Assembly (NCBI GenBank): GCA_035705495.1
Contig: DASSWB010000064.1
Coordinates: forward strand, 1 to 16,949
From: DASSWB01 sp035705495
GTDB lineage: Bacteria > Bacteroidota > Bacteroidia > Flavobacteriales > Flavobacteriaceae
DNA: 16,949 nt
Direction of reading: 5' to 3'
Part shown: positions 1 to 9,300 of the stretch, piece by piece
Numbering within the stretch: position 1 is the stretch's first letter
How the letters are laid out: the number at the start of each line of letters is the position of its first letter
Notes under the pieces: generated by a model
Database searches by the model: none
The model's input: only the letters and a program-made list of their open reading frames with translations
Told to the model about the DNA's origin: nothing
Translations under genes and position numbers: made by a program

Positions 1-275
1 ATTCGCTCAGCGTTTATCCGGAATCGGTAGAAAATCTCACTGGAGAAGATTCACCTGAACAACAAACTTTTCAAATTATCTACCGCCACGGAATAGAAGA
101 AACAGACAATTTTGTGATGGAACCCGATTTTAAAAATTTTCAAGAAATAAAAAAAGGAGATTTATTGGCGATTCAAAACGGAAATGAAATCCGAAGTGAA
201 TGGAACGCCAACATTTTTATGCCACTCTACCAAAAACAGGGAAACGACGGATTTTTCATCATCGAAAAAGTATAG
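1..275 (+). CDS. Aspartoacylase / succinylglutamate desuccinylase (AstE/AspA) family protein, C-terminal part
   Basis: Open reading frame entering from the left edge (codons in frame from base 3) and ending at TAG 273-275, about 91 residues visible. The family comprises zinc-dependent carboxypeptidase-fold amidohydrolases that deacylate N-acyl amino acids or related small amides. The zinc-binding catalytic half lies outside the window, so neither activity nor substrate can be judged. What is visible is the small C-terminal beta domain: a KKGDLLAIQNG stretch, typical of the barrel-sandwich part, and the closing IFMPLYQKQGNDGFFII segment that I recognise from Bacteroidota members of this family. 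It ends 95 bases before the next gene and is probably a separate transcription unit. Assignment to family is fairly secure, exact function is not. Confidence 0.7.
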   Translation, partial: SLSVYPESVENLTGEDSPEQQTFQIIYRHGIEETDNFVMEPDFKNFQEIKKGDLLAIQNGNEIRSEWNANIFMPLYQKQGNDGFFIIEKV

Positions 276-282
276 AAACGCA

Positions 283-308
283 TTCTTTAAATAAATTTTA
301 TTAAAGAA
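283..308 (+). terminator. A/T-rich inverted repeat after the aspartoacylase-family gene
   Basis: TTCTTTAA (283-290) and TTAAAGAA (301-308) are perfect inverted arms around a 10-base A/T loop, 8 bases after the stop codon. The stem has only two G-C pairs and no clean T-tract follows at once, so this is a weak candidate for a transcript end. The gap 276-370 contains nothing else that I can support. Confidence 0.25.
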
Positions 309-370
309 ATAATCTGCTCTTTTTTGTAACATAAAAAATATTTTGCTGTCTTTTGTAGAAACTTTTCTTA

Positions 371-2827
371 ATGAAGTCGGCATTTTTCTTTTTTACACTT
401 CTCATCGCGTTCCCTATTTTCTCTCAGGATCAAGATTCAATCAACCGAAAAAGAATAGAAATCCATCGTATTGAAAAAGCACCACAAATCGATGGTGTTT
501 TAGATGAAGTAGCTTGGCAAAATGCTTCCGTTGCAACCGATTTTATTGAGAGAATACCAAAAAACGGAGTGCCGATTCCTGACAGTTTACACACCGAAGT
601 CAAAATAATATATGATGATCTGGGTATTTATTTTGGAGCCATAATGACCGATCCACAAATTGAAAAAATTCCAAAAGAACTTACCGAACGGGATAACATA
701 CGAAACGACGATTTCTTTTTCATTCTTTTGAACGGTTACAACGACCGACAACAAAGTCTGCAATTTATTGTAACAGCAGCAGGTGTACAGTACGATGCCA
801 AAATGACCAACGGATTTGAAGATGATTCCTGGAATGCTGTCTGGTACAGTGCGGTTCAACTCAACAAAAACAATTGGGTTGTAGAAATGTTCATTCCTTA
901 CTCAGAATTACGGTTTCCGGAAAAAGATGTACAAGTTTGGGGGCTCAATATGGAGCGGGAATACAGACGCACCGGAACGCGATATAGTTGGAGTCCCGTG
1001 GATAACCGAAAAGGTTCATTTTCCTTTTACGATGGCGAAATTTATGGAATTGAAAAAATCCAAACCCCTACCCGACTCTCTTTTCAACCCTATCTATCGA
1101 CTTACGTGAACAATTACGATGGAGAAACAGAAACTACTTTTAATGGCGGAATGGACCTGAAATACGGTATTAACGATGCTTTCACGTTGGATATGATTCT
1201 CATTCCTGATTTTGGGCAAGCAAAATTTGATGAAACTGTACTGAATCTTTCAGCTTTCGAAGTTCAATATGAAGAACAACGTTCGTTTTTTACCGAAGGA
1301 ACAGAAATGTTTTCCAAAGGTGATTTGTTTTATTCAAGACGTATTGGTGGTGCGCCAAGCATAGGTTTGAATGTTTTGGAAGATGAAGAAATCGAATTTT
1401 ATCCAAGTTCGGTGGATTTAATAAATGCGGTAAAAATTTCCGGTCGTACAGATGGCGGACTGGGCATCGGATTTTTTAATGCGGTAACGGAAAGAACTTT
1501 TGCAGAAATTAAAAATACGCTCACAGGTGAAAAACGGGAAGTACTCGTTGAACCGATCAGCAATTACAATGTTTTTGTTCTGGATCAGCGGTTTGGTGGA
1601 AGTTCTTCCATCTCATTGGTAAACACCAATCTAACAAGGGAAGGAAGTTTTCGGGACGCCAATGCAACCGGAATTTACACAAGCCTCACCAATAAAAAGA
1701 ATACGATGAATTATTGGTTGAACGCTGAAGGTAGCTGGGTTATGGAGGAAGAAACCAAGTTCGGAGCAGAAGGACAAATCGGATTTTCGCAAATCAGTGG
1801 GGAAAATCGATTTTCGGCCGAGCTTGACGTGCGGACCAAAGATTACGACATCAATGATATGGGTTATTCCAGTTTCACCAATTATCTGCGTTCCTACGTT
1901 CATTACAGTTACCAGTATTTACAGCCAAAAGGTTTTCTGAACAATATGTTCCTGAACTTCAACCTTTCCCATGAACGCAGATTGGATCCCGATCTTTATG
2001 GTAATTTCGAGTTCAATTTCAATTCAAGTTTTACGACTAAAAAATTCTTCAATTTTGGCGGCGGATTTGAATATACTCCTATTGGAACTCAGGACTTCTA
2101 TGAGCCTCGTGTTTTTGGTCGGCACGTTGATATTCCCACATATTATGACCAATGGTTATGGTTTGGAACCGATTTCAGAAAAAGATTTACTTTGGAAACC
2201 GTCGTGGATTGGTACAAATATGACGAAAGACGAAGAAGCAGATTGATTGTTGAAGTAACGCCAACATTTCGGGTTTCTGATCAGTTTACGATTATGTGGA
2301 ATTCAAATCTGATCTTTTCGGATAAAGAAGAAGGTTTTGTTGATATCGAAAATGATGAAATAATCTTTGGTCAGCGTGATCGGAATACTTTTGTCAATTC
2401 GTTGGAATCGACATTTATTTTCAACAACAAAATGAGCTTGAACTTGGCTTTTAGGCATTATTTCTCTGATGTGAGCTACGACAATTTTTATAACTTGCAA
2501 AATGACGGTGGCTTATCCCTAAACCAGGATTATTCCGAAAACCACAATACCACGTACAACAGTTGGAATATTGATCTCCGTTATTCGTGGTGGTTTGCCC
2601 CAGGAAGTCAGTTAACCTTGCTTTACCGTAATTCGATTCAAAGTAATTTGAACGAAGCCTACTTGGATCTGGACAGAAACTTCAACATCCTTTTTGATCA
2701 ACCACAAGTGAATAGTCTATCTCTTCGTATCAGTTATTACTTGGATTACAATAGGATGAAATCTTGGTTCCAACCGAAATCTACAAACACCTACAAAAAC
2801 AGGAAAATGGGGAATATTAATTTGTAA
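371..2827 (+). CDS. Exported CBM9-like / DUF5916 domain protein
   Basis: 818 residues. Residues 1-19 form a signal peptide (basic start, Phe/Leu/Ile-rich core, cleavage near FSQ) with no lipobox cysteine, so type I export is expected. Residues about 30-225 resemble a carbohydrate-binding-module-9-like beta sandwich, with the opening motif PQIDGVLDEVAW (38-49). The rest matches the DUF5916 family: aromatic-rich, strand-like segments with alternating hydrophobic residues and many Asn/Asp turns, which suggest an outer-membrane beta barrel (inference from composition). The function of DUF5916 proteins is unknown to me. The sugar-binding label rests only on domain resemblance, and no catalytic residues can be named. 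The ATG at 371 is the only start that keeps a complete signal peptide. No strong Shine-Dalgarno site precedes it, which is usual in Bacteroidota. The stop codon abuts a truncated dispersed repeat. Confidence 0.85.
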   Translation: MKSAFFFFTLLIAFPIFSQDQDSINRKRIEIHRIEKAPQIDGVLDEVAWQNASVATDFIERIPKNGVPIPDSLHTEVKIIYDDLGIYFGAIMTDPQIEKIPKELTERDNIRNDDFFFILLNGYNDRQQSLQFIVTAAGVQYDAKMTNGFEDDSWNAVWYSAVQLNKNNWVVEMFIPYSELRFPEKDVQVWGLNMEREYRRTGTRYSWSPVDNRKGSFSFYDGEIYGIEKIQTPTRLSFQPYLSTYVNNYDGETETTFNGGMDLKYGINDAFTLDMILIPDFGQAKFDETVLNLSAFEVQYEEQRSFFTEGTEMFSKGDLFYSRRIGGAPSIGLNVLEDEEIEFYPSSVDLINAVKISGRTDGGLGIGFFNAVTERTFAEIKNTLTGEKREVLVEPISNYNVFVLDQRFGGSSSISLVNTNLTREGSFRDANATGIYTSLTNKKNTMNYWLNAEGSWVMEEETKFGAEGQIGFSQISGENRFSAELDVRTKDYDINDMGYSSFTNYLRSYVHYSYQYLQPKGFLNNMFLNFNLSHERRLDPDLYGNFEFNFNSSFTTKKFFNFGGGFEYTPIGTQDFYEPRVFGRHVDIPTYYDQWLWFGTDFRKRFTLETVVDWYKYDERRRSRLIVEVTPTFRVSDQFTIMWNSNLIFSDKEEGFVDIENDEIIFGQRDRNTFVNSLESTFIFNNKMSLNLAFRHYFSDVSYDNFYNLQNDGGLSLNQDYSENHNTTYNSWNIDLRYSWWFAPGSQLTLLYRNSIQSNLNEAYLDLDRNFNILFDQPQVNSLSLRISYYLDYNRMKSWFQPKSTNTYKNRKMGNINL

Positions 2828-2889
2828 TCATTAGTGTCCGTTTAAAGAGTATAGACCGTTTCACTGCAAGAAAATAGCGAAAAGATTTT
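2828..2889 (+). repeat. Dispersed repeat, truncated copy A
   Basis: This matches the first ~60 bases of the full copy at 2951-3178, sharing ATCATTrGTGTCCG at the start and CACTGCAAGAAAATAG further in. It breaks off where a TTTGGAA heptamer begins (2890-2896). The last A of the preceding stop codon TAA is the first base of the repeat. The following 2897-2930 is unexplained apart from a 28-base stretch (2914-2941) that reappears inverted near 15663-15691. Confidence 0.75.
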
Positions 2890-2930
2890 TTTGGAATTTG
2901 ACGCCCTGTATGCTTGCATCGCTTTTTCTT

Positions 2931-2951
2931 TTTGGAATTTGGAATTTGGAA
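2931..2951 (+). repeat. TTTGGAA tandem heptamer, three units
   Basis: Three exact TTTGGAA units run directly into the left end of repeat copy B. The same run of three occurs at 14384-14404, and a related run lies at the other end of copy B (3178-3230). Confidence 0.85.
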
Positions 2952-3178
2952 TCATTGGTGTCCGGTTAAAGAGCATAGACCGTTACACTGCAAGAAAATA
3001 GAAAATAGATTTGATCCCAACTAATTGATGATCATAGTAATATTTAAGTTCCTATTTCTAATAAAAAGAAAATTGAAAAATTTTCAAAAATGAGCCCTGA
3101 GAGACAGCAATAGCTTCAAATTGTTGTCTTCGCAGAATCTTTTCGATGTTGGCAAAAGTTTTACCCGACAACACTGAT
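2951..3178 (+). repeat. Dispersed repeat, full copy B (about 228 bp)
   Basis: Non-coding element. By eye it matches the inverted copy at 9899-10120 at roughly 85%, and the copy at 14651-14857 less well. Its ends are imperfect inverted repeats: ATCATTGGTGTCCGGTTAAA at the left, and ATCAGTGTTGTCGGGTAAAA when the right end is read on the opposite strand. Internal landmarks are CACTGCAAGAAAATAG, TTGATCCCAACTAATTGATG, and a potential 10-bp hairpin at about 3100-3127. It has no open reading frame, so if mobile it would be a MITE-like, non-autonomous element. No target-site duplication is obvious. Confidence 0.8.
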
Positions 3179-3230
3179 TTGGGATTTGGGATTTGTTTTT
3201 TGGAATTTGGGATTTGGGATTTGGGGTTTG
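3178..3230 (+). repeat. TTTGGRA heptamer run
   Basis: TTTGGGA twice, a short T-run, then TTTGGAA, TTTGGGA twice, TTTGGGG and TTTG. The unit is 7 bases with a purine-rich core. The run starts exactly at the right end of repeat copy B. From 3231 to 3316 there is a further degenerate TTTGAAA pair and A/T-rich leader sequence. TATCTTCA at 3286-3293 is a weak match to the Bacteroidota -7 element for the next gene, with no convincing -33 TTG. Confidence 0.75.
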
Positions 3231-3316
3231 TTTTTTTTGAAATTTGAAATTTAACGCCCCCTTCCCGTTATTAATCAGTTTTTACTATCTTCAAAGCTGT
3301 AAGAAAACCCTGCTTT

Positions 3317-6300
3317 ATGAAGAAAATATTGATGCTCTCCATTTTATTGTTTCCAATTTTATCATTTTCCCAAACCAATAAATTCAGCGAGGAATGGGAG
3401 TTCATCGATTCGTTGGAAATTGAAGGTCGAATTGAAACTGCAGATTCATTGGTTCTGCAAATCGCTTCAAAATCAAAAAGAAAGAAGGACTTTTCAAATT
3501 TTATAAAATCAAAAATCTATCATTATAAGTTCCGTCAAATCGTTCAGGAAAACTCCAATCAGTATGTTTTGGACGATTTAAATCGAGCGATTCAAGATCT
3601 CCCAAACCCTTATCAGAACATTCTTCTATGCTACAAAGGAAAGTTTTTACTGAATTATTATCAGGAAAATCGATGGCAAATCAGTCGGCGGACAAAAATT
3701 GAGAATCAATCCTCCCAAGAAATTGAAACTTGGTCATTGGAAACTTTGAGGGATACCATTCAAACGGCGTTTGACCATTCTTTGAAAAATGAAAAAAAAC
3801 TGAAGAAAACCGAAGTCGGTGAAATCGCAGCGCTTATTGATCCAGATGTACTCCACCGAAAATACAAACCGACTTTATTTGATTTAATCTCACAGCAGGC
3901 ACTTAATTTTTACAACAATTCATCCAATTTTCCTTCCGTACATCCCGTAAACAAAGATATTTTTCAGAATAAAAAATTATTCGCGGATACCGAGGTCTTT
4001 GGCGATTTGTCATTTCCAGAATCATATTCGGAACATCCAAAAATTAAATCACTTCGCATTTTTCAGAAATTGGAAAATTTCCACAGAGACGATAATAACA
4101 CTGATGCTTCCGTTTACTGGCAATTGGAAAGATTGGAATATATTAATACGTTTTATCTCAATGAAGAAAAATGGCCACTTTATTTAAAAGCATTGGATGC
4201 TTTGGCCGATAAACATAAAAATGATGAAATAAATGCCATTATCCTTTTCCAAAAAGCTGAAATTTTTTACGATCGCTCAACGGAAAAACAAGAAGACACA
4301 TTGGTAAATCCCGACTTTCTGAAAAAAGCAGTGGTTCTTTCCGAAGAAATCATAAAAACCTACCCAAATTCTGCCAGCAGTTTAGAGGCGAACGCTCTGA
4401 TAAAGTCTATAAAAAATCCCAGACTCACTGCCAAAGCTTCAGAAATATTGAATCCGCAGCAAGCTGGAAGGGTTTTTCTATCCTATAAAAGTTTGGATAC
4501 GATAAATCTGAAAATTTACAAGGTTCCATTTTCATTCGGACAAAATCTCACCTATTCTGGGAAAGATTCGCTTGTTACCAATCTTGTGAACACGCCTCCG
4601 CTCTTCAAAAAAACGATCAAATTGCCTAAATCGGAAGATTTCAATTGGCATTCAACCGAATTGCTCATTCCGGCTTTGGAAGCAGGTTTTTATTTCGTTC
4701 ATATTTCCAATGGGGGAATTGGAAAATCCGGTTATAGCTATTCCTTTTTTCAGGTCACAAATATCGTGGTCACGGAAACCTTTTTGGGAAAGAAAAAAAT
4801 ATATGAAACCTTAAATCGGACCACAGGCGAGAAATTGGCCAATGTAAAACTGGAATTGATCAAGAACCAAGATAAAGTTGCAAGAACGTTCCATACCGAT
4901 TCTGAGGGAACAGTCACAAAATGGAAAGATTATAACAATTTCGGTTTAATGTACGCCACCAAGGATGGTGATACTTTAAAAACTTCAATCGGAAGATATC
5001 ACTATTATTCTGATGACGGGGATGATGAGCAACCTCCGATGGCGGGAACAATTTTGTATTTGGATCGGGCGATTTACAGACCTGGACAAAAGGTATATTT
5101 CAAGGGCATTTTATTACAACGAGAAAAAAACAAAACCACGACCATTCCCAATGAATATGTCGAAATTTATGTTGAAGATGCGAATGGGGATGAAATCGAG
5201 TATTTCCGTCTTAAAACAAATAAATTTGGTTCTTTTAATAGCGAATTTATACTGCCGACTTCCGGAATCACAGGAACGTTTCGTATTTATACTGAAGAAG
5301 ATATTGATTCAGAAACTAAATTCTGGGACAAAATTTGGGACGATGGCGACTATTATAATTGGGGTGTTTCTTTTAATGTTGAAGAATACAAACGACCCAC
5401 TTTTGAAGTCGTTTTTGATGAAAGCAAGGAAACTTTCAAATTAAATGACAGCATCACGATTTCCGGAAAGGTGAGTTCCTTTATGGGCGCCACATTGAGC
5501 AATTTGCCTCTGGAATATGAAATCAGAAGAAAAGAACAATTCTACAGTTGGAGGTATCGACCTGGTCCCGAGATTTCAGTTGTTATAGATACGATTAAAA
5601 CAGACTCCGAAGGCAATTTCAATATTACTTTTTTCGCAGAAGCCGATGAAAAAGCCCTAGAAAATGAAAACTTGGTTTACATCTACACGATTGATGCCGT
5701 TGTTACCGATGTTAATGGTGAAACCAGAAGTGCTTCAACAAGTGTGAAAATTGGGAATAAAAATTTGGTTGCCAATCTTTCAATTCCAGAAAATATAAAA
5801 GTCGGGGATAGTTTAAAAACATCTTTATCGGCCACCAATTTGAATGGTTCCAAAATTCCTGTTTCGGGAACGCTCAAAATTTATAAGTTAGAAGCACCAG
5901 ATCGAATTTTGAGGGAAAGATTATGGGACGCACCGGAAATTCAAATGATTTCCGAAGAAAAATTCAAGAAACTGTTTCCCGAAGAACCTTATACCACGAT
6001 AAAACCAGCTGATGAATGGCCGAAGGATCAATTGATGAAAACCTTGGTTTTTGAAAATGAAAAAGATTTTCACGAATCTTCAATCTCCGTTTCAGAAAAT
6101 TGGAAATCCGGTAAATACATAGTCGAAGCGATTGTTGATGATGGAAAAGAGATGGATTCAATTTCCAAAGTTTTCACGCTAACGAATCCAACGGATAAAT
6201 TGCTTCCAGACAACGGCAGATTCTCCACAAGTATTTTAAACACTGAGTTTGCCGAAGATGGTTTTATCAAAACATTGGTCCAAACTGGATATTCCGATTT

Positions 6301-9300
6301 AAAATTAAAAGTTTCTGCTTATGCTGGATATGAAAATATTTTTGAGGAATTCTACAGTATTGACGGCAGCGAAACTATAACGATTCCACTGAAAAACGTT
6401 GCCACCAAAGAAGTTCAAATTCAGTATTCCGCGGTAAAAAACAATTCGCTTATCCACGAAGAAAAGCAAGTTTCCTTGATGTTGGAGCAGGGATCACTCA
6501 GAATTGAAACAGAAACCTTCAGAAATAAAATCAGTCCGGGACAAGAAGAAACCTGGAGTTTTAAAATCTCAGATGAATCTGGCGCTACACCCGAAACCGA
6601 AATTTTGGCGTCAATGTACGATGCCTCCTTGGATCTTTTTAAAAAGGAAGATTGGCGATTGGATGCCGATTTTTATTACGACCGAATTGATTTTCCAAAT
6701 TTCGAAGTTTCCAACATTGGAAAAACCGACCGTTTTCGAGACTTTTTTTCCTACCATTCGCGCTATATAGCCAGAAAATGGAGGTTTGATCAATTGAAGA
6801 TGTTCGGGTTTAACTATTCTGAACCCAATTCCTACTACTATAGACGTTATTTAAGCAATCTTGCCTATAAAGAAAAAAGTCTTTCCAATGATTTAGTAGG
6901 AAATACCCGTGGCAGGGTGACTGATGATACCGGTATGCCTTTACCAGGCGTAAACGTAGTGATTAAAGGCAGCAGTACAGGAACGCAGACAAATTTTGAT
7001 GGCGAATTCGCTTTGGACACAAAACAAGGAGATGTTTTGGTTTTTAGCTTTTTAGGAATGATAACCGCGGAATTTAGCGTGGGTGAGAAAAAGGAAATCT
7101 TTATTATTCTGGAACCTGATTCAGCAAATCTAGATGCTGTTGTCGTTTCTGCGCTTGGTATTAAAAGAAAAGAATCGGATGTGGTACAAGCATTAACTGG
7201 AAAAGTCTCCGGTTTACAAATTGAATATGCAGATGACGATAACAATGATGGCACTAGAATTATTTTCCGAGGGAACAGATCGATTTCAGGTGGTGATGAG
7301 CCATTAATAATCGTGGACGGAAAAATTGTTTCAAATTTGGATATTCCAGCCGAAGATGTACTTTCCACATCGGTTCTTAAAGGTGCAGAGGGAACTGCTT
7401 TATATGGTTCCCAAGGGGCAAACGGTGTAATTGTCATTACGACCAAAAAAGGTTTAACCGAATTGAATTCAGTACAAGCAAGAACAAACTTGGATGAAAC
7501 TGCTTTCTTTTTTCCCAATCTCACGCTGGATAAGGACGGCAGAGTGAAATTCAGTTTTACTTCTCCCGAGGCACTAACGCAATGGAAACTCAGATTGTTC
7601 GCCCATACAAACGATTGGAAAACGGGTTATTTGGAAAAAACGACCGTAACACAAAAAGAATTGAACCTGCTTCCCAATCCGCCAAGGTTTTTGCGTGAAG
7701 GTGATACAGTGGTTTTTAAAACAAAAATTTCCAATCTAACCGATGAAACCATTACAGGAAATTCGGTGCTGTATTTATTTGACGCCTTGAATATGCAGCC
7801 AATCGACACAATTCTTGCAAATACCGAAAACTTAAAACCTTTCAGCATCAAAGCCAAAGGAAATACTTCGGTTTCTTGGGAACTCATTGTTCCTGAAGGA
7901 ATTCAAGCGGTTCAATACAGAATATTGGCAAAAGCCGGCAATTTTTCTGACGGAGTTGAGAATCTTCTTCCCGTTCTCACAAACAGAATGCTTGTAAAAG
8001 AGAGTCTGCCGCTATTTGTACGAGCAGGGGAAACAAAAACTTTTGAATTCGAAAATCTAGAAAACAATACTTCGCCAACATTGGACAATCATTTATTTGC
8101 GCTGGAATATTCTTCAAATCCGGCTTGGTATGCCATTCAGAGTCTGCCGTATTTAATGGAATTTGAACACGAATGTTCTGAGCAAATGTTTGCACGATTG
8201 TACGCCAATAGCTTGGCAGAACACATTATGAACAGTCAGCCGAAAATCAAAGAAGTTTTTCAGGAATGGAAAAAGGATTCTCTGATAGGTAAGCTTGAAA
8301 AAAACGAAGATCTCAAGTCCTTGATTCTTGCAGAAACGCCCTGGGTGCGCGACGCCGCATCGGAAACGGAAAGAAAGAACCGACTTGCCAATTTATTCGA
8401 ATTGGAAAAATTGGCAAACCAAAAAGAAGATATTCTCAACCGATTGGAAATGATGCAAAATGGATCGGGAGCATTTCCGTGGTTTTCGGGTGGTAGGGAC
8501 AATCAATTCATCACGCAGCATATATTATCTGGATTCGGACATTTAAAAAAATTAGGTGTTGATGTTTCGGCTTCTCACATTATTGAAAAAATGATTTCCT
8601 ATTTGGATGCGAACCTTTTGGAAAGAGAAGAAAAGTATAAACAGCGATTTGAAAATCCCGAATCCTTTTACAGAAGTATTTACAACGTTCATTATTTATA
8701 CGCCCGAAGCTTCTTTTTGAAAGATTTTCCGTTATCGGAAAAAGTAAAAAGTATCACGAATAAAATCATTGAAGCCCAAAAAGAAGATTGGAGGGAAAAA
8801 AGTTTGTACAACAAAGGACTTTTGGCCCTGATTTTCAGTCGGATGAATGAGAAGGAAACTGCGAAAAATATTCTTGCGTCGTTGGAAGGAACCGCAGTAA
8901 AATCGGAAACCCACGGAATGTATTGGAAGGAAAACGAGAGAAGCTGGTATTGGTACACGGCACCAATTGAAACACAAGCATTGTTGATAGAAGCTTTCAG
9001 TGATTTCGGTTATTTGGAAGTCGTGGAAGAAATGAAAATATGGTTGCTACAAAATAAACGAACAAACCACTGGCCGACAACCAAAGCCACAACCGAGGCT
9101 TGTTACGCTTTGTTGATGCAGGGCAATGATTGGTTGAGTGTGTCGGATAAAACTTCCATAAAAGTCGGCGGAGAACCGATTCCGCAGGCAAAACTTTCCG
9201 AAACGAAAAAAGAAGCAGGAACGGGATATTTGAGGATCAATTGGAAAGCCAAAGAAATCGATAAAACCTTGGCCAACGTCACAATCGAAAACAACAATAA

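Noticed and set aside
162..383. 73-residue minus-strand frame across the gap before the DUF5916 gene
   Set aside because: It overlaps the end of the aspartoacylase-family gene, has low-complexity Phe/Lys-rich sequence and no recognisable domain.
3178..3230. CRISPR array
   Set aside because: The units are 7-base tandem repeats without unique spacers, and no cas genes are present.
5013..5444. 143-residue open frame on the + strand in a second frame of the macroglobulin gene
   Set aside because: It overlaps the MG2 domain, which is well supported in the main frame; the alternative product shows no recognisable domain.
7133..7453. A TonB-dependent transporter gene
   Set aside because: Only the plug and its preceding regulatory-like domain are present. 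The sequence continues directly into macroglobulin A2M and thioester domains in the same frame, with no beta barrel.
6865..7524. 219-residue open frame on the minus strand
   Set aside because: It lies wholly inside the plug and A2M part of the macroglobulin gene, whose + strand reading has clear domain motifs. The minus-strand product shows no recognisable domain, so it is a shadow.
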